Of a DNA stretch of 64,000 nucleotides, positions 24,448-39,200 are shown one piece after another. The notes beneath the pieces are model-generated. The model saw nothing but the letters and a program-made list of their open reading frames with translations, did no database searches and was not told where the DNA came from. Source of the DNA: Ecdyonurus torrentis (lineage: Eukaryota; Arthropoda; Insecta; Ephemeroptera; Heptageniidae); NCBI GenBank assembly GCA_949318235.1, contig OX439128.1:57125009-57189008 (forward strand), read 5' to 3'. Every line of letters begins with the position of its first letter. The stretch's first letter is position 1. Position numbers and translations under genes: made by a program.

Positions 24448-26169
24448 ATGAAACAAAGTTACTATTTCAAGAACCAAATGTTATTGAATGATAAAAATCA
24501 TACTTTTTACAAGATTAAAACTAGTTTTGATGATTTCTCAGAAACTAAGAATGCTACAGACTTTAAATTTTATTCAAAACATAGTTTTTTTACTTCTCTA
24601 CAAAAAATATGTCTTGAACTTTTTTGCTCCGACGCATACTTTTTAAGTAATTGACAATTTTAGTTTTCACTCATCATGTAGCCAAACCAAGTCATGAAAC
24701 AAAGTTTCTATTTGAAGAACCAAATGTTATTGAATGATAAAAATCATACTTTTTACACGATTAAAACTAGTTTTGATGATTTCTCAGAAACTAAGAATGC
24801 TACAGACTAACTATTTAACTCAAAACGTAGCTTTTTCAATTCTTTACAAAAAAGATGTCTTGAACGTTTTTGCTCCGACGCATACTTTTTGGGTTATTGA
24901 CAATTTTAGTTTTCACTCATCATGTAGCCAAACCAAGTCATGAAACAAAGTTTCTATTTCAAGAACCAAATGTTATTGAATGATTAAAATCATACTTTTT
25001 ACACGATTAAAATTAGTTTTGATGGTTTCTAAGAAACTAAGAATGCTACAGACATCAGATTAAACTCAAAACATAGCTTTTTTATTTCTCTACAAAAAAT
25101 ATGTCTTGAACTTTTTTTCTCTGACGCATTCTTTTTGGGTTATTGACAATTTTAGTTTTCACTCATCATGTAGCCAAACCAAGTCATGAAACAAAGTTTC
25201 TATTTCAAGAAACAAATGTTATTGAATGATCAAAATCATACTTTTTACACGATTAAAATTAGTTTTGATGGTTTCTCAGAAACTAAGAATGCTACAGACA
25301 TCAAATTAAACTCAAAACATAGCTTTTTCAATTCTCTACAAAAAATATGTCTTGAACTTTTTTGCTCCGACGCATACTTTTTAAGTAATTGACAATTTTA
25401 GTTTTCACTCATCATGTAGCCAAACCAAGTCATGAAACAAAGTTTCTATTTCAAGAACCAAATGTTATTGAATGATAAAAATCATACTTTTTACACGATT
25501 AAAACTAATTTTGATGATTTCTCAAAAACTAAGAATGCTACAGACTTTAAATTTTATTCAAAACATAGTTTTTTTACTTCTCTACAAAAAAGATGTCTTG
25601 AACTTTTTTGCTCCGACGCATACTTTTTGGGTTATTGACAATTTTAGTTTTCAATCATCATGTAGCCAAACCAAGTCATGAAACAAAGTTTCTATTTGAA
25701 GAACCAAATGTTATTGAATGATAAAAATCATACTTTTTACACGATTAAAATTAGTTTTGATGATTTCTCAGAAACTAAGAATGCTACAGACTTTAAATTT
25801 TATTCAAAACATAGTTTATTTACTTCTCTACAAAAAAGATGTCTTGAACTTTTTTGCTCCGACGCATACTTTTTAAGTAATTGACAATTTTAGTTTTCAC
25901 TCATCATGTAGCTAGACCAAGTCATGAAACAAAGTTTCTATTTGAAGAACCAAATGTTATTGAATGATAAAAATCATACTTTTTACACGATTAAAATTAG
26001 TTTTGATGATTTCTCAGAAACTAAGAATGCTACAGACATTAAATTAAACTCAAAACATAGCTTTTTCAATTCTCTACAAAAAATATGTCTTGAACTTTTT
26101 TGCTCCGACTCATAATTTTTGGGTTATTGACAATTTTAGTTTTCACTCATCATGTAGCCAAACCAAGTC
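24448..26169 (+). repeat. HOR 'B', copy 2: 7 monomers, 1722 bp
   Basis: This copy repeats 22726-24447 at an offset of 1722 bp with the same hybrid second unit (24694). I saw no difference by eye. Confidence 0.9.
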
Positions 26170-29100
26170 ATGAAACAAAGTTACTATTTCAAGAACCAAA
26201 TGTTATTGAATGATAAAAATCATACTTTTTACAAGATTAAAACTAGTTTTGATGATTTCTCAGAAACTAAGAATGCTACAGACTTTAAATTTTATTCAAA
26301 ACATAGTTTTTTTACTTCTCTACAAAAAATATGTCTTGAACTTTTTTGCTCCGACGCATACTTTTTAAGTAATTGACAATTTTAGTTTTCACTCATCATG
26401 TAGCCAAACCAAGTCATGAAACAAAGTTTCTATTTGAAGAACCAAATGTTATTGAATGATAAAAATCATACTTTTTACACGATTAAAACTAGTTTTGATG
26501 ATTTCTCAGAAACTAAGAATGCTACAGACTAACTATTTAACTCAATACATAGCTTTTTCAATTCTCTACAAAAAAGATGTCTTGAACTTTTTTGCTCCGA
26601 CTCATACTTTTTGGGTTATTGACAATGTTAGTTTTCACTCATCATGTAGCCAAACCAAGTCATGAAACAAAGTTTCTATTTAAAGAACTAAATGTTATTG
26701 AATGATAAAAATCATACTTTTTACACGATTAAAACTAGTTTTGATGATTTCTCAAAAACTAAGAATGCTACAGACTAACTATTTAACTTAAAACATAGCT
26801 TTTTCAATTCTCTACAAAAAAGATGTCTTGAACTTTTTTGCTCCGACTCATACTTTTTGGGTTATTGACAATTTTAGTTTTCACTCATCATGTAGCCAAA
26901 CCAAGTCATGAAACAAAGTTTCTATTTTAAGAACCAAATGTTATTGAATGATAAAAATCATACTTTTTACACGATTAAAACTAGTTTTGATGATTTCTCA
27001 AAAACTAAGAATGCTACTGACTTTAAATTTAACTCAAAACGTAGCTTTTTCAATTCTTTACAAAAAAGATGTCTTGAACGTTTTTGCTCCGACGCATACA
27101 TTTTGGGTTATTGACAATTTTAGTTTTCACTCATCATGTAGCCAAACCAAGTCATGAAACAAAGTTTCTGTTTCAAGAACCAAATGTTATTGAATGATTA
27201 AAATCATACTTTTTACACGATTAAAATTAGTTTTGATGATTTCTAAGAAACTAAGAATGCTACAGACATCAAATTAAACTCAAAACATAGCTTTTTTATT
27301 TCTCTACAAAAAATATGTCTTGAACTTTTTTTCTCTGACGCATTCTTTTTGGGTTATTGACAATTTTAGTTTTCACTCATCATGTAGCCAAACCAAGTCA
27401 TGAAACAAAGTTTCTATTTCAAGAAACAAATGTTATTGAATGATCAAAATCATACTTTTTACACGATTAAAATTAGTTTTGATGGTTTCTCAGAAACTAA
27501 GAATGCTACAGACATCAAATTAAACTCAAAACATAGCTTTTTCAATTCTCTACAAAAAATATGTCTTGAACTTTTTTGCTCCGACGCATACTTTTTAAGT
27601 AATTGACAATTTTAGTTTTCACTCATCATGTAGCCAAACCAAGTCATGAAACAAAGTTTCTATTTCAAAAAACAAATGTTATTGAATGATCAAAATCATA
27701 CTTTTTACACGATTAAAATTAGTTTTGATGGTTTCTCAGAAACTAAGAATGCTACAGACATCAAATTAAACTTAAAACATAGCTTTTTCAATTCTCTACA
27801 AAAAATATGTCTTGAACTTTTTTTCTCTGACGCATACTTTTTTGGTTATTGACAATTTTAGTTTTCACTCATCATGTAGCCAAACCAAGTCATGAAACAA
27901 AGTTTCTATTTCAAGAACCAAATGTTATTGAATGATAAAAATCATACTTTTTACACGATTAAAACTAGTTTTGATGATTTCTCAGAAACTAAGAATGCTA
28001 CAGACTAACTATTTAATTTAAAACATAGCTTTTTCAATTCTCTACAAAAGAGATGACAAACTTTTTTGCTCCGACGCATACTTTTTAGGTAATTGACAAT
28101 TTTAGTTTTCACTCATCATGTAGCCAAACCAAGTCATGAAACAAAGTTTCTATTTGAAGAACCAAATGTTATTGAATGATAAAAATCATACTTTTTACAC
28201 GATTAAAACTAGTTTTGATGATTTCTCAGAAACTAAGAATGCTACAGACTAACTATTTAACTCAATACATAGCTTTTTCAATTCTCTAAAAAAAGGATGT
28301 CTTAAACTTTTTTGCTCCGACGCATACTTTTTAAGTAATTGACAATTTTAGTTTTTACTCATCATGTAGCTAAACCAAGTCATGAAACAAAGTTTCTATT
28401 TCAAGAACCAAATGTTATTGAATGATAAAAATCATACTTTTTACAAGATTAAAACTAGTTTTGATGATTTCTCAGAAACTAAGAATGCTACAGACTTTAA
28501 ATTTTATTCAAAACATAGTTTTTTTACTTCTCTACAAAAAATATGTCTTGAACTTTTTTGCTCCGACGCATACTTTTTAAGTAATTGACAATTTTAGTTT
28601 TCACTCATCATGTAGCCAAACCAAGTCATGAAACAAAGTTTCTATTTGAAGAACCAAATGTTATTGAATGATAAAAATCATACTTTTTACACGATTAAAA
28701 CTAGTTTTGATGATTTCTCAGAAACTAAGAATGCTACAGACTAACTATTTAACTCAATACATAGCTTTTTCAATTCTCTACAAAAAAGATGTCTTGAACT
28801 TTTTTGCTCCGACTCATACTTTTTGGGTTATTGACAATGTTAGTTTTCACTCATCATGTAGCCAAACCAAGTCATGAAACAAAGTTTCTATTTAAAGAAC
28901 TAAATGTTATTGAATGATAAAAATCATACTTTTTACACGATTAAAACTAGTTTTGATGATTTCTCAAAAACTAAGAATGCTACAGACTAACTATTTAACT
29001 TAAAACATATCTTTTTCAATTCTCTACAAAAAAGATGTCTTGAACTTTTTTGCTCCGACTCATACTTTTTGGGTTATTGACAATTTTAGTTTTCACTCAT

Positions 29101-30595
29101 CATGTAGCCAAACCAAGTCATGAAACAAAGTTTCTATTTTAAGAACCAAATGTTATTGAATGATAAAAATCATACTTTTTACACGATTAAAACTAGTTTT
29201 GATGATTTCTCAAAAACTAAGAATGCTACTGACTTTAAATTTAACTCAAAACGTAGCTTTTTCAATTCTTTACAAAAAAGATGTCTTGAACGTTTTTGCT
29301 CCGACGCATACATTTTGGGTTATTGACAATTTTAGTTTTCACTCATCATGTAGCCAAACCAAGTCATGAAACAAAGTTTCTGTTTCAAGAACCAAATGTT
29401 ATTGAATGATTAAAATCATACTTTTTACACGATTAAAATTAGTTTTGATGATTTCTAAGAAACTATGAATGCTACAGACATCAAATTAAACTCAAAACAT
29501 AGCTTTTTTATTTCTCTACAAAAAATATGTCTTGAACTTTTTTTCTCTGACGCATTCTTTTTGGGTTATTGACAATTTTAGTTTTCACTCATCATGTAGC
29601 CAAACCAAGTCATGAAACAAAGTTTCTATTTCAAGAAACAAATGTTATTGAATGATCAAAATCATACTTTTTACACGATTAAAATTAGTTTTGATGGTTT
29701 CTCAGAAACTAAGAATGCTACAGACATCAAATTAAACTCAAAACATAGCTTTTTCAATTCTCTACAAAAAATATGTCTTGAACTTTTTTGCTCCGACGCA
29801 TACTTTTTAAGTAATTGACAATTTTAGTTTTCACTCATCATGTAGCCAAACCAAGTCATGAAACAAAGTTTCTATTTCAAGAACCAAATGTTATTGAATG
29901 ATAAAAATCATACTTTTTACACGATTAAAACTAATTTTGATGATTTCTCAAAAACTAAGAATGCTACAGACTTTAAATTTTATTCAAAACATAGTTTTTT
30001 TACTTCTCTACAAAAAAGATGTCTTGAACTTTTTTGCTCCGACGCATACTTTTTGGGTTATTGACAATTTTAGTTTTCAATCATCATGTAGCCAAACCAA
30101 GTCATGAAACAAAGTTTCTATTTGAAGAACCAAATGTTATTGAATGATAAAAATCATACTTTTTACACGATTAAAATTAGTTTTGATGATTTCTCAGAAA
30201 CTAAGAATGCTACAGACTTTAAATTTTATTCAAAACATAGTTTATTTACTTCTCTACAAAAAAGATGTCTTGAACTTTTTTGCTCCGACGCATACTTTTT
30301 AAGTAATTGACAATTTTAGTTTTCACTCATCATGTAGCTAGACCAAGTCATGAAACAAAGTTTCTATTTGAAGAACCAAATGTTATTGAATGATAAAAAT
30401 CATACTTTTTACACGATTAAAATTAGTTTTGATGATTTCTCAGAAACTAAGAATGCTACAGACATTAAATTAAACTCAAAACATAGCTTTTTCAATTCTC
30501 TACAAAAAATATGTCTTGAACTTTTTTGCTCCGACTCATAATTTTTGGGTTATTGACAATTTTAGTTTTCACTCATCATGTAGCCAAACCAAGTC
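26170..30595 (+). repeat. HOR 'A', copy 2: 18 monomers, 4426 bp
   Basis: This copy matches 18300-22725 at an offset of 7870 bp. It keeps the private markers acatatctttt and aactatgaat (29461-29470, against 21591-21600) and the 244-bp unit at 27892. Confidence 0.9.
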
Positions 30596-32317
30596 ATGAA
30601 ACAAAGTTACTATTTCAAGAACCAAATGTTATTGAATGATAAAAATCATACTTTTTACAAGATTAAAACTAGTTTTGATGATTTCTCAGAAACTAAGAAT
30701 GCTACAGACTTTAAATTTTATTCAAAACATAGTTTTTTTACTTCTCTACAAAAAATATGTCTTGAACTTTTTTGCTCCGACGCATACTTTTTAAGTAATT
30801 GACAATTTTAGTTTTCACTCATCATGTAGCCAAACCAAGTCATGAAACAAAGTTTCTATTTGAAGAACCAAATGTTATTGAATGATAAAAATCATACTTT
30901 TTACACGATTAAAACTAGTTTTGATGATTTCTCAGAAACTAAGAATGCTACAGACTAACTATTTAACTCAAAACGTAGCTTTTTCAATTCTTTACAAAAA
31001 AGATGTCTTGAACGTTTTTGCTCCGACGCATACTTTTTGGGTTATTGACAATTTTAGTTTTCACTCATCATGTAGCCAAACCAAGTCATGAAACAAAGTT
31101 TCTATTTCAAGAACCAAATGTTATTGAATGATTAAAATCATACTTTTTACACGATTAAAATTAGTTTTGATGGTTTCTAAGAAACTAAGAATGCTACAGA
31201 CATCAGATTAAACTCAAAACATAGCTTTTTTATTTCTCTACAAAAAATATGTCTTGAACTTTTTTTCTCTGACGCATTCTTTTTGGGTTATTGACAATTT
31301 TAGTTTTCACTCATCATGTAGCCAAACCAAGTCATGAAACAAAGTTTCTATTTCAAGAAACAAATGTTATTGAATGATCAAAATCATACTTTTTACACGA
31401 TTAAAATTAGTTTTGATGGTTTCTCAGAAACTAAGAATGCTACAGACATCAAATTAAACTCAAAACATAGCTTTTTCAATTCTCTACAAAAAATATGTCT
31501 TGAACTTTTTTGCTCCGACGCATACTTTTTAAGTAATTGACAATTTTAGTTTTCACTCATCATGTAGCCAAACCAAGTCATGAAACAAAGTTTCTATTTC
31601 AAGAACCAAATGTTATTGAATGATAAAAATCATACTTTTTACACGATTAAAACTAATTTTGATGATTTCTCAAAAACTAAGAATGCTACAGACTTTAAAT
31701 TTTATTCAAAACATAGTTTTTTTACTTCTCTACAAAAAAGATGTCTTGAACTTTTTTGCTCCGACGCATACTTTTTGGGTTATTGACAATTTTAGTTTTC
31801 AATCATCATGTAGCCAAACCAAGTCATGAAACAAAGTTTCTATTTGAAGAACCAAATGTTATTGAATGATAAAAATCATACTTTTTACACGATTAAAATT
31901 AGTTTTGATGATTTCTCAGAAACTAAGAATGCTACAGACTTTAAATTTTATTCAAAACATAGTTTATTTACTTCTCTACAAAAAAGATGTCTTGAACTTT
32001 TTTGCTCCGACGCATACTTTTTAAGTAATTGACAATTTTAGTTTTCACTCATCATGTAGCTAGACCAAGTCATGAAACAAAGTTTCTATTTGAAGAACCA
32101 AATGTTATTGAATGATAAAAATCATACTTTTTACACGATTAAAATTAGTTTTGATGATTTCTCAGAAACTAAGAATGCTACAGACATTAAATTAAACTCA
32201 AAACATAGCTTTTTCAATTCTCTACAAAAAATATGTCTTGAACTTTTTTGCTCCGACTCATAATTTTTGGGTTATTGACAATTTTAGTTTTCACTCATCA
32301 TGTAGCCAAACCAAGTC
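30596..32317 (+). repeat. HOR 'B', copy 3: 7 monomers, 1722 bp
   Basis: This copy matches 22726-24447 at an offset of 7870 bp, including the hybrid unit at 30842. Only one B follows the second A, against two after the first. Confidence 0.9.
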
Positions 32318-35300
32318 ATGAAACAAAGTTACTATTTCAAGAACCAAATGTTATTGAATGATAAAAATCATACTTTTTACAAGATTAAAACTAGTTTTGA
32401 TGATTTCTCAGAAACTAAGAATGCTACAGACTTTAAATTTTATTCAAAACATAGTTTTTTTACTTCTCTACAAAAAATATGTCTTGAACTTTTTTGCTCC
32501 GACGCATACTTTTTAAGTAATTGACAATTTTAGTTTTCACTCATCATGTAGCCAAACCAAGTCATGAAACAAAGTTTCTATTTGAAGAACCAAATGTTAT
32601 TGAATGATAAAAATCATACTTTTTACACGATTAAAACTAGTTTTGATGATTTCTCAGAAACTAAGAATGCTACAGACTAACTATTTAACTCAATACATAG
32701 CTTTTTCAATTCTCTACAAAAAAGATGTCTTGAACTTTTTTGCTCCGACTCATACTTTTTGGGTTATTGACAATGTTAGTTTTCACTCATCATGTAGCCA
32801 AACCAAGTCATGAAACAAAGTTTCTATTTAAAGAACTAAATGTTATTGAATGATAAAAATCATACTTTTTACACGATTAAAACTAGTTTTGATGATTTCT
32901 CAAAAACTAAGAATGCTACAGACTAACTATTTAACTTAAAACATAGCTTTTTCAATTCTCTACAAAAAAGATGTCTTGAACTTTTTTGCTCCGACTCATA
33001 CTTTTTGGGTTATTGACAATTTTAGTTTTCACTCATCATGTAGCCAAACCAAGTCATGAAACAAAGTTTCTATTTTAAGAACCAAATGTTATTGAATGAT
33101 AAAAATCATACTTTTTACACGATTAAAACTAGTTTTGATGATTTCTCAAAAACTAAGAATGCTACTGACTTTAAATTTAACTCAAAACGTAGCTTTTTCA
33201 ATTCTTTACAAAAAAGATGTCTTGAACGTTTTTGCTCCGACGCATACATTTTGGGTTATTGACAATTTTAGTTTTCACTCATCATGTAGCCAAACCAAGT
33301 CATGAAACAAAGTTTCTGTTTCAAGAACCAAATGTTATTGAATGATTAAAATCATACTTTTTACACGATTAAAATTAGTTTTGATGATTTCTAAGAAACT
33401 AAGAATGCTACAGACATCAAATTAAACTCAAAACATAGCTTTTTTATTTCTCTACAAAAAATATGTCTTGAACTTTTTTTCTCTGACGCATTCTTTAGGG
33501 TTATTGACAATTTTAGTTTTCACTCATCATGTAGCCAAACCAAGTCATGAAACAAAGTTTCTATTTCAAGAAACAAATGTTATTGAATGATCAAAATCAT
33601 ACTTTTTACACGATTAAAATTAGTTTTGATGGTTTCTCAGAAACTAAGAATGCTACAGACATCAAATTAAACTCAAAACATAGCTTTTTCAATTCTCTAC
33701 AAAAAATATGTCTTGAACTTTTTTGCTCCGACGCATACTTTTTAAGTAATTGACAATTTTAGTTTTCACTCATCATGTAGCCAAACCAAGTCATGAAACA
33801 AAGTTTCTATTTCAAAAAACAAATGTTATTGAATGATCAAAATCATACTTTTTACACGATTAAAATTAGTTTTGATGGTTTCTCAGAAACTAAGAATGCT
33901 ACAGACATCAAATTAAACTTAAAACATAGCTTTTTCAATTCTCTACAAAAAATATGTCTTGAACTTTTTTGCTCCGACGCATACTTTTTTGGTTATTGAC
34001 AATTTTAGTTTTCACTCATCATGTAGCCAAACCAAGTCATGAAACAAAGTTTCTATTTCAAGAACCAAATGTTATTGAATGATAAAAATCATACTTTTTA
34101 CACGATTAAAACTAGTTTTGATGATTTCTCAGAAACTAAGAATGCTACAGACTAACTATTTAATTTAAAACATAGCTTTTTCAATTCTCTACAAAAGAGA
34201 TGACAAACTTTTTTGCTCCGACGCATACTTTTTAGGTAATTGACAATTTTAGTTTTCACTCATCATGTAGCCAAACCAAGTCATGAAACAAAGTTTCTAT
34301 TTGAAGAACCAAATGTTATTGAATGATAAAAATCATACTTTTTACACGATTAAAACTAGTTTTGATGATTTCTCAGAAACTAAGAATGCTACAGACTAAC
34401 TATTTAACTCAATACATAGCTTTTTCAATTCTCTAAAAAAAGGATGTCTTAAACTTTTTTGCTCCGACGCATACTTTTTAAGTAATTGACAATTTTAGTT
34501 TTTACTCATCATGTAGCTAAACCAAGTCATGAAACAAAGTTTCTATTTCAAGAACCAAATGTTATTGAATGATAAAAATCATACTTTTTACAAGATTAAA
34601 ACTAGTTTTGATGATTTCTCAGAAACTAAGAATGCTACAGACTTTAAATTTTATTCAAAACATAGTTTTTTTACTTCTCTACAAAAAATATGTCTTGAAC
34701 TTTTTTGCTCCGACGCATACTTTTTAAGTAATTGACAATTTTAGTTTTCACTCATCATGTAGCCAAACCAAGTCATGAAACAAAGTTTCTATTTGAAGAA
34801 CCAAATGTTATTGAATGATAAAAATCATACTTTTTACACGATTAAAACTAGTTTTGATGATTTCTCAGAAACTAAGAATGCTACAGACTAACTATTTAAC
34901 TCAATACATAGCTTTTTCAATTCTCTACAAAAAAGATGTCTTGAACTTTTTTGCTCCGACTCATACTTTTTGGGTTATTGACAATGTTAGTTTTCACTCA
35001 TCATGTAGCCAAACCAAGTCATGAAACAAAGTTTCTATTTAAAGAACTAAATGTTATTGAATGATAAAAATCATACTTTTTACACGATTAAAACTAGTTT
35101 TGATGATTTCTCAAAAACTAAGAATGCTACAGACTAACTATTTAACTTAAAACATATCTTTTTCAATTCTCTACAAAAAAGATGTCTTGAACTTTTTTGC
35201 TCCGACTCATACTTTTTGGGTTATTGACAATTTTAGTTTTCACTCATCATGTAGCCAAACCAAGTCATGAAACAAAGTTTCTATTTTAAGAACCAAATGT

Positions 35301-36004
35301 TATTGAATGATAAAAATCATACTTTTTACACGATTAAAACTAGTTTTGATGATTTCTCAAAAACTAAGAATGCTACTGACTTTAAATTTAACTCAAAACG
35401 TAGCTTTTTCAATTCTTTACAAAAAAGATGTCTTGAACGTTTTTGCTCCGACGCATACATTTTGGGTTATTGACAATTTTAGTTTTCACTCATCATGTAG
35501 CCAAACCAAGTCATGAAACAAAGTTTCTGTTTCAAGAACCAAATGTTATTGAATGATTAAAATCATACTTTTTACACGATTAAAATTAGTTTTGATGATT
35601 TCTAAGAAACTATGAATGCTACAGACATCAAATTAAACTCAAAACATAGCTTTTTTATTTCTCTACAAAAAATATGTCTTGAACTTTTTTTCTCTGACGC
35701 ATTCTTTTTGGGTTATTGACAATTTTAGTTTTCACTCATCATGTAGCCAAACCAAGTCATGAAACAAAGTTTCTATTTCAAGAAACAAATGTTATTGAAT
35801 GATCAAAATCATACTTTTTACACGATTAAAATTAGTTTTGATGGTTTCTCAGAAACTAAGAATGCTACAGACATCAAATTAAACTCAAAACATAGCTTTT
35901 TCAATTCTCTACAAAAAATATGTCTTGAACTTTTTTGCTCCGACGCATACTTTTTAAGTAATTGACAATTTTAGTTTTCACTCATCATGTAGCCAAACCA
36001 AGTC
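32318..36004 (+). repeat. HOR 'A', truncated copy 3: 15 monomers
   Basis: It follows A through the Q-type unit at 35759, then switches to a different unit series at 36005. Two differences from copies 1 and 2 are visible: a 1-bp loss in attctttaggg (unit at 33302, 245 bp), and gctccgac rather than tctctgac in the second Q-type (33793). The aactatgaat marker is at 35608-35617. Confidence 0.88.
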
Positions 36005-39000
36005 ATGAAACAAAGTTTCTATTTCAAGAACCAAATGTTATTGAATGATAAAAATCATACTTTTTACACGATTAAAACTAGTTTTGATGATTTCTCAAAA
36101 ACTAAGAATTTTACAGACTTTAAATTTTATTCAAAACATAGTTTTTTTACTTCTCTACAAAAAAGATGTCTTGAACTTTTTTGCTCCGACGCATACTTTT
36201 TGGGTTATTGACAATTTTAGTTTTCACTCATCATGTAGCCAAACCAAGTCATGAAACAAAGTTTCTATTTGAAGAACCAAATGTTATTGAATGATAAAAA
36301 TCATACTTTTTACACGATTAAAACTAGTTTTGATGATTTCTCAGAAACTAAGAATGCTACAGACTAACTATTTAACTCAATACATAGCTTTTTCAATTCT
36401 CTAAAAAAAGGATGTCTTAAACTTTTTTGCTCCGACGCATACTTTTTAAGTAATTGACAATTTTAGTTTTCACTCATCATGTAGCTAAACCAAGTCATGA
36501 AACAAAGTTTCTATTTGAAGAACCAAATGTTATTGAATGATAAAAATCATACTTTTTACACGATTAAAACTAGTTTTGATGATTTCTCAAAAACTAAGAA
36601 TGCTACAGACATCAAATTAAACTCAAAACATAGCTTTTTCAATTCTTTACAAAAAAGATGTCTTGAACTTTTTTGCTCCGACGCATACTTTTTAAGTAAT
36701 TGACAATTTTAGTTTTCACTCATCATGTAGCTAAACCAAGTCATGAAACAAAGTTTCTATTTGAAGAACCAAATGTTATTGAATGATAAAAATCATACTT
36801 TTTACACGATTAAAATTAGTTTTGATGATTTCTCAGAAACTAAGAATGCTACAGACATCAAATTAAACTCAAAACATAGCTTTTTTATTTCTCTACAAAA
36901 AATATGTCTTGAACTTTTTTTCTCTGACGCATTCTTTTTGGGTTATTGACAATTTTAGTTTTCACTCATCATGTAGCCAAACCAAGTCATGAAACAAAGT
37001 TTCTATTTCAAAAAACAAATGTTATTGAATGATCAAAATCATACTTTTTACACGATTAAAATTAGTTTTGATGGTTTCTCAGAAACTAAGAATGCTACAG
37101 ACATCAAATTAAACTTAAAACATAGCTTTTTCAATTCTCTACAAAAAATATGTCTTGAACTTTTTTGCTCCGACGCATACTTTTTTGGTTATTGACAATT
37201 TTAGTTTTCACTCATCATGTAGCCAAACCAAGTCATGAAACAAAGTTTCTATTTCAAGAACCAAATGTTATTGAATGATAAAAATCATACTTTTTACACG
37301 ATTAAAACTAGTTTTGATGATTTCTCAAAAACTAAGAATGCTACAGACTTTAAATTTTATTCAAAACATAGTTTTTTTACTTCTCTACAAAAAAAATGAC
37401 TTGCACTTTTTTGCTCCGACGCATACTTTTTGGGTTATTGACAATTTTAGTTTTCACTCATCATGTAGCCAAACCAAGTCATGAAACAAAGTTTCTATTT
37501 GAAGAACCAAATGTTATTGAATGATAAAAATCATACTTTTTACACGATTAAAACTAGTTTTGATGATTTCTCAGAAACTAAGAATGCTACAGACTAACTA
37601 TTTAACTCAATACATAGCTTTTTCAATTCTCTAAAAAAAGGATGTCTTAAACTTTTTTGCTCCGACGCATACTTTTTAAGTAATTGACAATTTTAGTTTT
37701 CACTCATCATGTAGCTAAACCAAGTCATTAAACAAAGTTTCTATTTGAAGAACCAAATGTTATTGAATGATAAAAATCATACTTTTTACACGATTAAAAT
37801 TAGTTTTGATGATTTCTCAGAAACTAAGAATGCTACAGACATCAAATTAAACTCAAAACATAGCTTTTTTAATTCTTTACAAAAAAGATGTCTTGAAATT
37901 TTTTGCTCCGACGCATACTTTTTAAGTAATTGACAATTTTAGTTTTCACTCATCATGTAGCTAAACCAAGTCATGAAACAAAGTTTCTATTTGAAGAACC
38001 AAATGTTATTGAATGATAAAAATCATACTTTTTACACGATTAAAATTAGTTTTGATGATTTCTCAGAAACTAAGAATGCTACAGACATCAAATTAAACTC
38101 AAAACATAGCTTTTTTATTTCTCTACAAAAAATATGTCTTGAACTTTTTTTCTCTGACGCATTCTTTTTGGGTTATTGACAATTTTAGTTTTCACTCATC
38201 ATGTAGCCAAACCAAGTCATGAAACAAAGTTTCTATTTCAAAAAACAAATGTTATTGAATGATCAAAATCATACTTTTTACACGATTAAAATTAGTTTTG
38301 ATGGTTTCTCAGAAACTAAGAATGCTACAGACATCAAATTAAACTTAAAACATAGCTTTTTCAATTCTCTACAAAAAATATGTCTTGAACTTTTTTGCTC
38401 CGACGCATACTTTTTTGGTTATTGACAATTTTAGTTTTCACTCATCATGTAGCCAAACCAAGTCATGAAACAAAGTTTCTATTTCAAGAACCAAATGTTA
38501 TTGAATGATAAAAATCATACTTTTTACACGATTAAAACTAGTTTTGATGATTTCTCAGAAACTAAGAATGCTACAGACTAACTATTTAATTTAAAACATA
38601 GCTTTTTCAATTCTCTACAAAAGAGATGACAAACTTTTTTGCTCCGACGCATACTTGTTAGGTAATTGACAATTTTAGTTTTCACTCATCATGTAGCCAA
38701 ACCAAGTCATGAAACAAAGTTTCTATTTGAAGAACCAAATGTTATTGAATGATAAAAATCATACTTTTTACAAGATTAAAACTAGTTTTGATGATTTCTC
38801 AAAAATTAAGAATGCTACAGACTTACTATTTAACTTAAAACATAGCTTTTTCAATTCTCTACAAAAAAGATGTCTTGAACTTTTTTGCTCCGACTCATAC
38901 TTTTTGGGTTATTGACAATTTTAGTTTTCACTCATCATGTAGCCAAACCAAGTCATGAAACAAAGTTTCTATTTCAAGAAACAAATGTTATTGAATGATC

Positions 39001-39200
39001 AAAATCATACTTTTTACACGATTAAAATTAGTTTTGATGGTTTCTCAGAAACTAAGAATGCTACAGACATCAAATTAAACTCAAAACATAGCTTTTTCAA
39101 TTCTCTACAAAAAATATGTCTTGAACTTTTTTGCTCCGACGCATACTTTTTAAGTAATTGACAATTTTAGTTTTCACTCATCATGTAGCCAAACCAAGTC
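36005..39200 (+). repeat. 13-monomer HOR, copy 1 (3196 bp)
   Basis: It starts with the private aagaattttacagac unit. Then follow S-type, two Ile/Thr variants, Q-type with acttaaaac, a unit with a TGA in aaaaaaaatgacttgcac (37235), S-type, a unit with ATT for ATG (37727), another variant pair, a 244-bp unit with cttgttagg (38465), an aaaaattaag unit (38709) and Q-type (38955). Confidence 0.9.
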
